64,000 bases of DNA from Microbacterium sp. W4I20 (GCF_030816505.1 NZ_JAUSYB010000001.1:310001-374000); one strand, 5' to 3'; positions 36,190 to 45,445 are shown, counted from the stretch's first letter. The notes: generated from the letters alone by a model not told the origin. Program-made: numbers and translations.

Positions 36190-36335
36190 GCGCCGTGCCG
36201 TCCACAGGCCCCGGCTAGGTCACGATCCCCTTTTCTGGCAACCCCCTCGGCGCAGGACGCACAGATCTCTAACGTGGTGCGGGCAGGACGGGCCCGCGCC
36301 GCTGGAGGGTGCGCGCGCGGCGACGTTCTGAGGGG

Positions 36336-36378
36336 CAGTGGCCCGTTGCCGGGTTTCGCCCTGTGCAGCGGGCCACTG
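36336..36378. promoter_or_regulatory. Long inverted repeat upstream of peptidase E-like gene
   Basis: CAGTGGCCCGTTGC (36336-36349) and GCAGCGGGCCACTG (36365-36378) pair at 13 of 14 positions plus one G-T, with a 15-nt loop, ending 34 bp before the ATG. It could be an operator or a leader hairpin. Confidence 0.5.
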
Positions 36379-36412
36379 GTCGGTGCACACTGGCAGGGCG
36401 AAGGAGCCGCAC

Positions 36413-37102
36413 ATGAAACTACTGTTGACCTCCGGTGGCGTCACCAACCCGTCCATCCATCGTGCCTTGCGGGAGACGCTGGGCAAGCCGATCGAGGAAG
36501 CCACCGCGCTCATCATCCCGACCGCGCAGTGGGGGCATCCGATGTGCTCCCCACAGTCGGCGTGGATGTCCACGGCCGGCCGCTGGCCCGAACGACAGGA
36601 TCTCGTCGAGCTCGGGTGGAAGTCGGTCGGCCTCCTCGAGCTCACGGCGCTGCCGAGCATCGACCCGGATCGGTGGAAGCCGTGGGTGCGCGAGGCGGAC
36701 GTGCTCCTCGTGGAGGGCGGGGATGCGATGTACCTCGCTTTCTGGATGCGGGAGTCAGGCCTCGTGGAGCTGCTGCCGGAGTTGACCGAGACCGTGTGGG
36801 TCGGCATCAGCGCGGGGAGCATGGTCATGACACCGCGGGTCGGCGATCTCTTCGTGGAGTGGAACCCCGCGGGCGGCGACGAGGGACTGGGGCTGGTCGA
36901 CTTCTCGCTCTTCCCGCACCTGGACTACCCCGGCTGGTCGGAGAACACCTCCGAGAGCGCTCGGGAGTGGGCCGAGGAAATCGGTGGCCCCGCCTATGCG
37001 ATCGACGATCAGACGGCAATCGCGGTGGTCGACGGCGATGTGCGAATCGTCTCCGAGGGCAAGTGGCTGCCGTTCGGCCTCGCGGTCGACCGAGACCGCT
37101 GA
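36413..37102 (+). CDS. Peptidase E-like protein (type 1 GATase-like, S51)
   Basis: A 229-residue protein with the S51/peptidase E layout. LLTSGGVTNPSIHRAL opens the protein, LLVEGGDAMYLAFWMR lies near the middle, and the nucleophile Ser is in VGISAGSMVM. HLDYPGWSENTSE supplies the probable catalytic His region. Peptidase E releases N-terminal aspartyl residues, but the substrate here is unknown. AAGGAG lies before the ATG. A long inverted repeat precedes it. Confidence 0.85.
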   Translation: MKLLLTSGGVTNPSIHRALRETLGKPIEEATALIIPTAQWGHPMCSPQSAWMSTAGRWPERQDLVELGWKSVGLLELTALPSIDPDRWKPWVREADVLLVEGGDAMYLAFWMRESGLVELLPELTETVWVGISAGSMVMTPRVGDLFVEWNPAGGDEGLGLVDFSLFPHLDYPGWSENTSESAREWAEEIGGPAYAIDDQTAIAVVDGDVRIVSEGKWLPFGLAVDRDR

Positions 37103-37430
37103 GCCAGCGTCGACACGACAGCGGAGGGACTCTCACTCCGGATCTCCCGAGAGATCCTGGCGAGGAAGAGCCCCTCGACACCGGAGCGGCTTGGACACAG
37201 TCCCCCAGGACGTGTCTGGTGCATGCTCTCCCGCGTGATGGTACGCCTGATCAGCGCGCGCGGAAATCCCATGGTGATTCGCGAGAAGCAGGCGTACGCT
37301 CCTTGCGGATGGGGTGAGCCGGTGGAGGCCCCCAGCGAAGCCGGCTAGGTGTCCCGATGGGTTTCCCAGAACCGGTCGGGGCACCGTTTTGTCGATCTCT
37401 TGCTCTGATTCGCAGAGCGACTCCAGACAC
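37103..37430. other. Gene-free, strongly hairpin-forming stretch (candidate structured RNA)
   Basis: No credible gene is present. At least five separate stems are seen: GGATCTC/GAGATCC (37140-37157); GACACaGTCC/GGACGTGTC (37194-37216); GTACGCCTG/CAGGCGTAC (37241-37297) with a nested CGCG/CGCG arm; GGTGTCCCGA/TCGGGGCACC (37348-37385) enclosing TGGG/CCCA; and GCTCTG/CAGAGC (37402-37418). It matches no riboswitch class that I recognise. The transcribed strand is unclear. Confidence 0.4.
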
Positions 37431-37431
37431 C

Positions 37432-37469
37432 GAAGAGCCCGCCCCAGCTGATGCGGGGACGGGCTCTTC
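37432..37469. terminator. Terminator of glnA
   Basis: GAAGAGCCCGCCCC and GGGGACGGGCTCTTC form a long stem 55 bp after the glnA stop codon. It also closes the structured region. Confidence 0.85.
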
Positions 37470-37523
37470 GTGAGATTGCGCGGACTCCGCGAGGGCTAGC
37501 CCAGCGAATCCCGCGTCATCGGG

Positions 37524-38948
37524 TCAGACGCCGAAGTACAGCTCGTACTCGAACGGGTGCGGGCGCTGCGCCATCGGCAGGATCTCATTCTCGTACTTGT
37601 ACGAGATCCAGGTCTCGATGAGCTCCTTGGTGAACACGCCGCCCTCGAGGAGGAACTGGTGGTCCTCCGCCAGTGCGTCGAGCGAGTCCAGCAGCGAGTT
37701 CGGGACCTGCGGGATGCCCTTGGCCTCCTCGGGGGGAAGCTCGTAGAGGTCCTTGTCGACCGGCTCGTGCGGCTCGATGCGGTTCTTGATGCCGTCGAGG
37801 CCGGCCATCAGCTGCGCAGCGAACGCGAGGTACGGGTTGCCCGAGGCGTCAGGTGCGCGGAACTCGATGCGCTTGGCCTTCGGGTTGGAGCCCGTGATCG
37901 GGATGCGGATCGCGGCGGAACGGTTTCCGGCCGAGTAGACCAGGTTGACCGGTGCCTCGAAGCCCTTGACCAGACGGTGGTAGCTGTTCAGGGTCGGGTT
38001 GGTGAAGGCGAGGAGCGCCGGCGCGTGCGCCAGGATGCCGCCGATGTACCACCGAGCGACGTCGCTGAGCTGGCCGTAGCCGGCCTCGTCGTAGAACAGC
38101 GGCTTGCCGTCGGCCCACAGGGACTGGTGCGTGTGCATACCGGAGCCGTTGTCGCCGTAGAGCGGCTTGGGCATGAAGGTCGCGACCTTGCCCCACTCGT
38201 TGGCGGTGTTCTTGACGATGTACTTGAACTTCAGGATGTCGTCCGCCGCGTGGACCATCGTGTCGAAGCGGTAGTTGATCTCCTGCTGACCGGCGGTGCC
38301 GACCTCGTGATGCGAGCGCTCGAGGATGAACCCGGCGTCGATCAGCTTCAGGGTGATGTCGTCGCGCAGGTCAGCGGTCTTGTCGACGGGGGAGACGGGG
38401 AAGTAGCCGCCCTTATAGGGGGTCTTGTTGGCGAGGTTTCCGCCCTCTTCCTCGCGGCCGGTGTTCCAGGCGGCCTCCTCGGAGTCGACCTTGTAGAAGC
38501 TCTCGCCCGCGGTGACCGAGTAGCGCACGTCGTCGAAGATGTAGAACTCGGCCTCGGGGGCGAAGAACGCGGTGTCGGCGATGCCGGTCGACGTGAGGTA
38601 CTTCTCCGCCTTCTTGGCGACCTGACGCGGGTCCTTCGAGTAGATCTCGCCGGTGCGCGGGTTGTAGATGTCGAAGATCATCACGAGGGTGCTCGCCTCG
38701 CGGAACGGGTCGATGTACGCCGTGGTGACATCGGGGATGAGCTGCATGTCGGACTCGTGGATGCTCGCGAAGCCGCGGATCGAGGAGCCGTCGAAGAGCT
38801 GACCCTCCGTGAAGAATCCCTCGTCGACCGTCGATGCAGGAATGTTGAAGTGCTGCTGCACACCCGGGAGATCGGTGAAGCGGATGTCAAGGAACTTGAC
38901 GTCGTTCTCCTTGATGTAGCTCAGTACCTCGGACGAATCTTTGAACAT
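37524..38948 (-). CDS. glnA: Glutamine synthetase type I-beta
   Basis: A 474-residue main glutamine synthetase. Segments include [44 protein letters not shown], and NRSAAIRIP. The adenylylation tyrosine is in [16 protein letters not shown], so GlnE control is expected. ATG 38948 (MFKDSSEVL) has AGGAG 7 nt upstream. A GlnR-type box lies 85 bp upstream of the start, indicating nitrogen-responsive transcription. Confidence 0.97.
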   Translation of the reverse strand: MFKDSSEVLSYIKENDVKFLDIRFTDLPGVQQHFNIPASTVDEGFFTEGQLFDGSSIRGFASIHESDMQLIPDVTTAYIDPFREASTLVMIFDIYNPRTGEIYSKDPRQVAKKAEKYLTSTGIADTAFFAPEAEFYIFDDVRYSVTAGESFYKVDSEEAAWNTGREEEGGNLANKTPYKGGYFPVSPVDKTADLRDDITLKLIDAGFILERSHHEVGTAGQQEINYRFDTMVHAADDILKFKYIVKNTANEWGKVATFMPKPLYGDNGSGMHTHQSLWADGKPLFYDEAGYGQLSDVARWYIGGILAHAPALLAFTNPTLNSYHRLVKGFEAPVNLVYSAGNRSAAIRIPITGSNPKAKRIEFRAPDASGNPYLAFAAQLMAGLDGIKNRIEPHEPVDKDLYELPPEEAKGIPQVPNSLLDSLDALAEDHQFLLEGGVFTKELIETWISYKYENEILPMAQRPHPFEYELYFGV

Positions 38949-39032
38949 GTAACGACTCCTGGATTGCGGATCGATGGCTTCACGGCCATTGTGCACAGTA
39001 CGGCGGGGGCGTTTCTCCCGGGTGTCCGTATT

Positions 39033-39048
39033 GTTTCAGGCATGTTAC
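39033..39048 (-). promoter_or_regulatory. GlnR-type binding site upstream of glnA
   Basis: On the minus strand it reads GTAAC-ATGCCT-GAAAC, an exact match to the actinobacterial GlnR consensus (GTnAC-n6-GAAAC). It sits in the divergent region between glnA and the RDD gene. Confidence 0.75.
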
Positions 39049-39070
39049 AGGGGTCGCTTAAGCTGGACCG

Positions 39071-39466
39071 GTGACGGATGCTGTGAACGCGTACCCCGGC
39101 GAGCGACTCGGACTGCCGGAAGCGGGTCCCGGAAGCGTGGGACGCCCGGGACGGCGCATCGCGGCGCTGGCGATCGACTGGGCAGCCGCGGTGATCCTCT
39201 CCATCGCCTTCTTCCAGTACGACGCGATCGCGACGACCGTGATCTTCGTCGTGGTGCAGATCCTGTTCATCCCGACCGCGGGCGGAAGCCCAGGCCACCG
39301 CATCCTCGGAATGCGAGTCGTCCGGCTCGACGGCGCATGGGTCGGGCTCTGGCGGCCGATCGTGCGCACCCTGCTGCTGGCCGTCGTCATCCCCGCGGTG
39401 ATCTGGGATGCCGATCAGCGCGGTGTCCACGACAAGGCCGCCGGCACTCTCCTGATCCGCGCCTGA
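39071..39466 (+). CDS. RDD family membrane protein
   Basis: A 131-residue protein. The RDD signature appears as GRRIAALAIDWAAAVI near residue 27, followed by two hydrophobic helices, TAGGSPGHRILGMRVVRLDG, and a third helix before DQRGVHDKAAGTLLI. The start codon is GTG. It is divergent from glnA; the function is unknown. Confidence 0.88.
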   Translation: MTDAVNAYPGERLGLPEAGPGSVGRPGRRIAALAIDWAAAVILSIAFFQYDAIATTVIFVVVQILFIPTAGGSPGHRILGMRVVRLDGAWVGLWRPIVRTLLLAVVIPAVIWDADQRGVHDKAAGTLLIRA

Positions 39467-39472
39467 CCTCGC

Positions 39473-39961
39473 TCAGGCGCGCCCGCGGTTGCGGCGGCGG
39501 GTCTCCCGGGGAGCCCGACCACCGAGGAAGGAACGCGCGGGGTCCACGATGTATCCGTGGCGCAGGGCCTCGCGGCCGATCAGCATACGGAAGCCCATCT
39601 CGTCCCGATTGCTCAGCGTCACCTCGGCGAGCACCTCCCGATCCACCAGCCGGATGAGCAGCTTCACCACCAGCCGCTCCTGCGCATGGCCCGACGAGCT
39701 GCGCACGGCGCGCCGGTCGTGAACCGGCGTCTCCACGACGACGGCATCCTCCTGGCTGTCCTGCCAGGGCTTCACCCGGAAGCGGACCCAGTCCTCGCCC
39801 TCCCGATCGAACTCGTGCACGTCGAACGCGTGCAGCGACGATGTGCGGGCACCGGTATCGATCTTGGCCTTGAGCCAGTCCACTCCGAGATCGGGCAGGC
39901 TGATCCACTCGCGCCACCCCGTAAGGGTGTTTGAATGGGTAGACCTACTCACTCGATACAT
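39473..39961 (-). CDS. RimK-associated retropepsin-like protease (RimB/COG4067)
   Basis: A 162-residue protein with an aspartic-protease active-site motif KIDTGARTSSLHA near residue 33 and SNRDEMGFRMLIGREAL toward the C-terminus. These match the COG4067/zinc-protease-like family that trims polyglutamate tails added by RimK. It is divergent from rimK with only 17 bp between starts, so its promoter must overlap rimK coding sequence or the transcript is leaderless. GTG 39952 is an alternative start. Confidence 0.85.
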   Translation of the reverse strand: MYRVSRSTHSNTLTGWREWISLPDLGVDWLKAKIDTGARTSSLHAFDVHEFDREGEDWVRFRVKPWQDSQEDAVVVETPVHDRRAVRSSSGHAQERLVVKLLIRLVDREVLAEVTLSNRDEMGFRMLIGREALRHGYIVDPARSFLGGRAPRETRRRNRGRA

Positions 39962-39978
39962 CCTGGCAGGAAATCCCC

Positions 39979-41166
39979 GTGAAGATCGCAGTGCTCTCCC
40001 GTGCGCCGCAGGCGTACTCCACCCAGCGACTGCGTGCAGCCGCGCTCCAGCGCGGTCACAACGTCAAGGTCCTGAACACCCTGCGCTTCGCGATCGACCT
40101 GACCGCGGATGAACCCGACCTCCACTACCGGGGACGGCAGCTCAGCGACTACGACGCGATCCTGCCGCGCATCGGCAACTCCATCACGTACTTCGGCACG
40201 GCCGTGGTGCGCCAGTTCGAGCAGATGGACGTCTATACGCCCAACACCGCGAACGGGATCTCGAGCGCGCGCGACAAGCTCCGCGCCAACCAGATCCTGT
40301 CGCGGCACAACATCGCGATGCCGCCCACCGCCTTCGTCAGGAACCGGGCGGACGTGCGTCCGGCGATCGAGCGCGTCGGCGGGGCGCCCGTCGTGATCAA
40401 GCTCCTCGAGGGCACGCAGGGGATCGGAGTCATCCTCGCGCCGCAGGTGAAGGTCGCCGAGGCGATCATCGAGACGCTCCACTCGACGAAGCAGAACGTG
40501 TTGATCCAGAAGTTCATCTCCGAGAGTCGGGGTCGCGACATCCGTGCTCTGGTCGTCGGCGATCGCGTCGTGGCAGCCATGCGGCGCTCCGCGGCGGGTG
40601 ACGAGTTCCGCTCCAACGTGCACCGTGGCGGCTCGGTCGACGCGGTCGAGCTCGATCCGGTATATGAACGAGCGGCCGTGCGCTCCGCGCAGATCATGGG
40701 CCTGCGGGTGGCCGGCGTCGACATGCTGGAGGGGGAGGACGGACCGCTGGTGATGGAGGTCAACTCCTCGCCGGGGCTGCAGGGCATCGAGACCGCGACC
40801 AAGCTCGACGTCGCGGGCGCGATCATCGATTACATAGCCGGACAGGTCGCCTTCCCGGAGATCGACGTGCGACAGCGTCTGACGGTGTCCACCGGCTACG
40901 GCGTGGCTGAGCTCATGGTCCACGGTGCGGTCGACCTGGTGGGCAAGACGCTGGGCGAGGCGGGCCTCTGGGAGCGCGACATCACGGTGCTCACGCTGCA
41001 CCGCGGCGTGAGCGTCATCCCGAACCCGCGCAAGCACGTCGTGCTCGAGGCCGAGGACCGGCTGTTCTGCTTCGGCAAGCTCGACGAGATGCGCTCGATG
41101 GTTCCGGAGCGGCGTCGTCGCCGTGCCAAGGTGCGACGACTTCCTCGGCAGCCGCTTTCCGAGTGA
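39979..41166 (+). CDS. rimK: RimK-type ATP-grasp glutamate ligase with C-terminal TrkA-C domain
   Basis: A 395-residue protein. An N-terminal preATP-grasp domain (MKIAVLSRAPQAYSTQRL) and ATP-grasp domain (residues about 95-290: VVIKLLEGTQGIGV; DGPLVMEVNSSPGLQGIE) match RimK, which adds glutamates to ribosomal protein S6. Residues about 298-372 (STGYGVAELMV ... DRLFCFGKLDEM) are a TrkA-C/RCK_C ligand domain, and the tail is highly basic. CAGGA lies 7 nt before the GTG start. The RCK_C domain may sense a small ligand. Confidence 0.9.
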   Translation: MKIAVLSRAPQAYSTQRLRAAALQRGHNVKVLNTLRFAIDLTADEPDLHYRGRQLSDYDAILPRIGNSITYFGTAVVRQFEQMDVYTPNTANGISSARDKLRANQILSRHNIAMPPTAFVRNRADVRPAIERVGGAPVVIKLLEGTQGIGVILAPQVKVAEAIIETLHSTKQNVLIQKFISESRGRDIRALVVGDRVVAAMRRSAAGDEFRSNVHRGGSVDAVELDPVYERAAVRSAQIMGLRVAGVDMLEGEDGPLVMEVNSSPGLQGIETATKLDVAGAIIDYIAGQVAFPEIDVRQRLTVSTGYGVAELMVHGAVDLVGKTLGEAGLWERDITVLTLHRGVSVIPNPRKHVVLEAEDRLFCFGKLDEMRSMVPERRRRRAKVRRLPRQPLSE

Positions 41167-41171
41167 ACGAA

Positions 41172-41209
41172 GAACGCGGCCGCACCTGGAGTCCAGGGCG
41201 GCCGCGTTC
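41172..41209. terminator. Bidirectional terminator
   Basis: A perfect 12-bp stem GAACGCGGCCGC/GCGGCCGCGTTC with an inner CTGG/CCAG lies between convergent rimK and the DUF4191 gene. Confidence 0.8.
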
Positions 41210-41226
41210 TCGCGTTCTACAGGGGC

Positions 41227-41937
41227 TCAGCGCGGACGCTGAGCACGGACCTTCGTCGGGTCGATGCCCTTCGGGATCGGCAGCGACGACAGCGACTGCG
41301 AGACGGAGTCGATGCGGCGGATGACCGCAGCCATCGTGGTCTTGTCGATCGCCTTCGGCAGCTTCTTGATGGTCTTGGCGAGGTCGGCGATGGCCACCTC
41401 GTCGTCACCGTGTCCGACGTAGAACACCGTGACGGGCACGCCGTGGGCGACGCGCTGAGCCTTGCTCCGCTCCTCGTTGACGAGGCGGGTGAGGCGACCG
41501 CGCGCCCCCTCACCGACGACCACGATGCCGCCGCGGCCGACCGTGCGGTACACGGCTTCCTGCGTCTTCGGGTTGATGCCCACCGGGGTCTCGGATGCCT
41601 GCCAGCTGCGGCCGAGGCTGGTGCTGAGCACGTGACCGGTGGCGCCGGGCATCCCGTCGATCTTGGTGTACATCGCGGAGGTCGACATCCGCGTCATCAG
41701 GAACAGCGCGCCGAGCACACCGAGCATGAGGCCGGTGATGCCCCAGAGGATGAGCGTCCAGATCTGGAACGGGGGGATCAGGTAGCCCGCGACCAGGCCG
41801 AGGAGGATGCCGCCGATCAGGATCGCGATCTGGATCCAGGGGAGCCAGGGGTAGGCCTCACGCGTGAACTTGAAGAGGGACTTGATCTGGGAGAAGAACC
41901 CAGGACGCTTTTCGGGTTCGGGAGCACGCTTGGCCAT
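41227..41937 (-). CDS. DUF4191 family membrane protein
   Basis: A 236-residue protein: a basic N-terminus (MAKRAPEPEKRPGFFSQIKS), two transmembrane helices at about 33-80 (IQIAILIGGILLGLVAGYLI; LILWGITGLMLGVLGALFL), then a cytosolic domain (GRGGIVVVGEGARGRLTRLV; KKLPKAIDKTTMAAVIRR). This matches actinobacterial DUF4191. The function is unknown. Confidence 0.88.
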   Translation of the reverse strand: MAKRAPEPEKRPGFFSQIKSLFKFTREAYPWLPWIQIAILIGGILLGLVAGYLIPPFQIWTLILWGITGLMLGVLGALFLMTRMSTSAMYTKIDGMPGATGHVLSTSLGRSWQASETPVGINPKTQEAVYRTVGRGGIVVVGEGARGRLTRLVNEERSKAQRVAHGVPVTVFYVGHGDDEVAIADLAKTIKKLPKAIDKTTMAAVIRRIDSVSQSLSSLPIPKGIDPTKVRAQRPR

Positions 41938-42101
41938 GGGTACCAGCCTACCCAGTTCGGGCGGTCCTGACATCGACGTTCGCGTCCAGCGGAGCAGCCA
42001 CCGGCAGCGACTCTTCCTGCACATCCTTCGAAGACCTGCTGATACATCCACATCGAGTCCGATCGGCCCCGCGCGGTCGCTTCTCAGGATGTGATGAGGG
42101 C

Positions 42102-43634
42102 ATGGCAGATGTCGAGATCGAAGACCGGAGCGTCGCGCTCGTTCCGGGCGTGCACCGGGTGGTCCGCGCGCTCGATCCGGCAGAAGGTCCGTTCGCCGGC
42201 ACCCTGGTCACCCGTGGGGACGGCGTGGCTGTGCGGATGGATGCGACCGATCTCGCGGGATGGCTGGGGTGGCGTTTCGCGGGAGCAGAGCACGTCGCAG
42301 GCCCGATCGACGTCGTCCGGCGTCCGGATGGGCACGACGTACTGCTGCCATGGTGCACGGACCGGGTACTGGGGTTCCTGGTCCGCCGGGCGGCGGCGGC
42401 CGCTCCGCTCACGTCGGGGGAGTGCAGCACGCTCGTCGCGAGCCTGCTGCGTGGCCTCGACGAGCTGGGCGGCTCCGCTGACGGGGTGCCGACGGGGATG
42501 TGGTGGCTGAGTGACGTCGGCCGCCCCATCTTCGTCATCGGCGGAGGACAGGATGCACGAGCCGGGGTCGTGTCGATCGTTGAGCGTCTCAGCGCGGACA
42601 GCACCGACAAGGCGCTGAAACGCGCGCTTCTGGCCGTGCACCAGGGAGTCGGGAAGGCGATGTCCCAGCCGAGGGTTCCTCGGAAGCTCCTGGATGCATG
42701 GGAGCAGGAGGTGCTGTCCGTCGCGGCTCCGCGCCCCCTCGTGCGGGAGACGCACGCGCCGGAACGGGCACGCGAGGTCGCTCGCGCCGTCCTGTCCGAG
42801 GCGGCACCGGCCGCACCACGGCGGCGGGGCCGACGGGCGGATGCTCCCACGGCCGCGCGGTCCGATGCCCGGCGCACACCGGGCATTCAGCAGCTGGAGG
42901 CCCTTCGGGGTACCGTTCGCCGTGTCGCTGTGGCGCTCGGCGGACGATTGCGAGGCCGCGGGCGAGTCGACGATCGGCGGCCGCAGACGAGGGCAGCGGC
43001 ACCGGCATCGGCGAAGGAAGCGCATCCGCGTCCTCGCATTCGACGTCGCGCGATCGTCGTCGGCAGTGGGGTAGCCGCCGTGGTGCTCGCCGGCGGGCTG
43101 CTCTGGCCGGGCGACGCGCCAGGACAGGCGGCAGGCGACGATGGCTCAGGTGAGCCGTCGGTCGCTCGATCAGTCGATGATCCCGCGACGCCGCGCGCGG
43201 CCGACGCGGCAAAGGATCGGGAGCCGAAGGATGATGGGCCAGGGGATGCTGATCCGAAGGACGACGCCGAGCCTGACGGTGAGGACCGGAAGTCGCCCCG
43301 CGGAGCGCAGGAGCCGGATGCCGCAGCACCCGCATTGCTGGCCCTGATCGCCGAGTGCGGAGCAGCGGAGGACCCGCTGTGCACTGATGCGGTCGCGGCG
43401 GGATCGACCGGCGTCGTGGAAGCCCTCGTCACCGCGTCATCAGAGGATCCGGCGATCCAGCTGGTCGACGAGTACGGAGACGTCGCCGTGATCCGCCTGA
43501 GCACACCCCGAGCCGCTCCCGAACAGGGAGGTGAAACTCCGGCATCCGGTCCCGAGCAGATGCTGGTGCTCGTCCGCCACGACGAGAAATGGCTGGTCCG
43601 CGACGTCTACGGCGTCGCGGACCAGCCAGGATGA
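42102..43634 (+). CDS. Single-pass membrane protein with pseudokinase-like N-domain
   Basis: A 510-residue protein of no recognised family. Residues 1-215 resemble a degenerate kinase-like fold (GHDVLLPWCTDRVLGFLVRR; LTSGECSTLVASLLRGLDEL; SDVGRPIFVIGGG) without catalytic motifs. An Arg/Ala-rich linker leads to one transmembrane helix near 320 (AIVVGSGVAAVVLAGGLLW). An acidic Asp/Lys/Pro linker and a small extracytoplasmic domain (IQLVDEYGDVAVIRLS; MLVLVRHDEKWLVRDVYG) follow. The arrangement recalls actinobacterial receptor-kinase-like proteins. It is convergent with sucB (8-bp gap). Confidence 0.7.
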   Translation: MADVEIEDRSVALVPGVHRVVRALDPAEGPFAGTLVTRGDGVAVRMDATDLAGWLGWRFAGAEHVAGPIDVVRRPDGHDVLLPWCTDRVLGFLVRRAAAAAPLTSGECSTLVASLLRGLDELGGSADGVPTGMWWLSDVGRPIFVIGGGQDARAGVVSIVERLSADSTDKALKRALLAVHQGVGKAMSQPRVPRKLLDAWEQEVLSVAAPRPLVRETHAPERAREVARAVLSEAAPAAPRRRGRRADAPTAARSDARRTPGIQQLEALRGTVRRVAVALGGRLRGRGRVDDRRPQTRAAAPASAKEAHPRPRIRRRAIVVGSGVAAVVLAGGLLWPGDAPGQAAGDDGSGEPSVARSVDDPATPRAADAAKDREPKDDGPGDADPKDDAEPDGEDRKSPRGAQEPDAAAPALLALIAECGAAEDPLCTDAVAAGSTGVVEALVTASSEDPAIQLVDEYGDVAVIRLSTPRAAPEQGGETPASGPEQMLVLVRHDEKWLVRDVYGVADQPG

Positions 43635-43642
43635 TGCTGTCG

Positions 43643-45445
43643 TCAGGCTCCCAGCTGGGCGGCGAACTGCGCCGCCTCGAGGCGAGCCTTCACCGCGCCG
43701 AGGAAGCGAGCGGCATCGGCGCCATCGATGATCCGGTGGTCGTACGAGAGTGCGAGGTACACGTACGAGCGGACGGCGATCGCGTCGACTGCACCGACCT
43801 TCACCAGGCCGGGGCGCTTGACGACCGTTCCTGTTCCGAGGATCGCGGACTGCGGCAGGAACACGACCGGAGTGTCGAACAGCGCGCCGCGCGAACCCGT
43901 GTTGGTCAGCGTGAACGTGCCGCCGGCGAGCTCATCCGGCTTCAGCTTGTTGTCGCGGGTGCGTGCGGCGAGATCGGCGATCTCGTGCGCGATCTGCGCG
44001 ATGTTCTTCGACGCGGCGTCGCGGAGCACCGGCGTGAGCAGGCCCCGCTCGGTGTCGACGGCGATCGATACGTTCTCGCTGGCGGGGTAGACGATCTGCT
44101 CCCCGTCGACGGTCGCGTTCACGATCGGGAAGGCCTGCAGAGCCTCAGCGGTCGCCAGAGCGAAGAACGGCAGGAACGACAGCTTGTCGCCCGTCTTCTC
44201 CAGGAACGACGCCTTCACGCTGTCGCGGTACTCCGCGAGTGCCGTGACATCGACCTCGACGACCGTGGTCAGCTGAGCAGTCTGCTGCATCGACTCGACC
44301 GCGCGCTTGGCGAGGACCTTGCGCAGACGGGACATCGGCTGCGTCGTGCCCCGGAGCGGCGACACCTCGAGCGGCGCGGGGGCTGCGGCAGCCGGGGCGG
44401 CAGCGGCAACCGGTGCGGCCTTCGCGGTCTCGGCGGCCTTCAGGACGTCTTCCTTGCGGATACGACCGCCGACACCGGTGCCGGTGACCGAAGCCAGGTC
44501 GACACCCTGCTGCGAAGCCAGGCGCCGCACCAGCGGCGTCACGTAGAGGTTGTCGTTCTCCGTGGGGAGGCTGAGCTTCGGCGCAGGAGCAGCAGAGGCT
44601 GCGGCGGGCGCCGGCTCGGCAGGAGCCGCAGCGGGCGCGGGCGCGACAGGTGCCGGGGCAGCCTCCGCAGCGGGGGCTTCAGCTACCGGCGCCTCAGCGG
44701 CCGGAGCCGCAGGAGCCTCAGCCGGAGAAGCAGGAGTCTCGGAAGGCGCAGCGGGAGCCTCAGCGGCCGGAGCCTCTGCAGCCGGAGCCTCGGAGGGAGC
44801 AGCGCCGGAACCGACACGTGCGAGCACAGCGCCGACGGCGACGGTCTCGTCTTCGCCGGCAACGATCTCCTGCAGCACGCCGGCGACCGGCGAGGGGATC
44901 TCGGTGTCGACCTTGTCGGTCGAGATCTCGAGGAGTGCCTCGTCGACCTCGACGGAGTCGCCGACCTGCTTGAGCCAGCGCGTCACGGTGCCCTCGGTGA
45001 CGCTCTCACCCAGCTCTGGAAGCACGATGTCCTTCGCGTCGCCGGCCGGCGCAGCAGCGTCGGCAGCGGGCTGCGCTTCAGCGGCCGGAGCAGCCTCAGC
45101 CGGAGCGGCCTCAGCAGGAGCGGCCTCAGCCGGAGCAGCTTCAGCAGGAGCGGCCTCAGCAGCGGGAGCTTCCTCAGCGGGGGCATCCCCGGCAGGGGCG
45201 GCGGCGCTGCCGTCGCCGATCCGCGCGAGCAGAGCACCGACCTCGACGGTCTCGTCCTCGGCCACGAGGATCTCCTCGATCACACCGCTGACGGGGGAGG
45301 GGATCTCGGTGTCGACCTTGTCGGTCGAGATCTCGAGCAGGCCCTCGTCCGCCTGGACGGTGTCTCCCACCTGCTTGAGCCAGCGGGTGACCGTACCCTC
45401 TGTGACGCTCTCACCGAGAGCGGGGAGGACGACGGATGTGCTCAT
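43643..45445 (-). CDS. sucB: Dihydrolipoamide succinyl/acyltransferase (2-oxo acid dehydrogenase E2)
   Basis: A 600-residue E2. Two lipoyl domains carry the lipoyl Lys in [15 protein letters not shown] (near 45 and 180). Long Ala-Pro-Glu linkers separate them from an E3-binding domain ([17 protein letters not shown]) and a catalytic domain with [14 protein letters not shown]. It serves the 2-oxoglutarate and/or pyruvate complex, with lpdA as its neighbour. CTGAAGGAGAC lies just before the ATG. Confidence 0.95.
   Translation of the reverse strand: MSTSVVLPALGESVTEGTVTRWLKQVGDTVQADEGLLEISTDKVDTEIPSPVSGVIEEILVAEDETVEVGALLARIGDGSAAAPAGDAPAEEAPAAEAAPAEAAPAEAAPAEAAPAEAAPAAEAQPAADAAAPAGDAKDIVLPELGESVTEGTVTRWLKQVGDSVEVDEALLEISTDKVDTEIPSPVAGVLQEIVAGEDETVAVGAVLARVGSGAAPSEAPAAEAPAAEAPAAPSETPASPAEAPAAPAAEAPVAEAPAAEAAPAPVAPAPAAAPAEPAPAAASAAPAPKLSLPTENDNLYVTPLVRRLASQQGVDLASVTGTGVGGRIRKEDVLKAAETAKAAPVAAAAPAAAAPAPLEVSPLRGTTQPMSRLRKVLAKRAVESMQQTAQLTTVVEVDVTALAEYRDSVKASFLEKTGDKLSFLPFFALATAEALQAFPIVNATVDGEQIVYPASENVSIAVDTERGLLTPVLRDAASKNIAQIAHEIADLAARTRDNKLKPDELAGGTFTLTNTGSRGALFDTPVVFLPQSAILGTGTVVKRPGLVKVGAVDAIAVRSYVYLALSYDHRIIDGADAARFLGAVKARLEAAQFAAQLGA
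45064..45180 (-). repeat. In-frame repeats encoding Ala-Pro-Glu linker of sucB
   Basis: Repeated 15-bp units encode successive EAAPA blocks between the two lipoyl domains. A flexible swinging arm is the usual role. Confidence 0.7.

Noticed and set aside
37300..37400. Known riboswitch (c-di-AMP, cobalamin, FMN, glycine or T-box)
   Set aside because: Core conserved sequences of these classes are not present, and the region lies downstream rather than upstream of the adjacent genes.
45064..45180. Tandem DNA repeats in sucB considered as a mobile or CRISPR-like array
   Set aside because: They are in frame, of 15-bp period and encode the Ala-Pro-Glu linker between lipoyl domains; there are no spacers.
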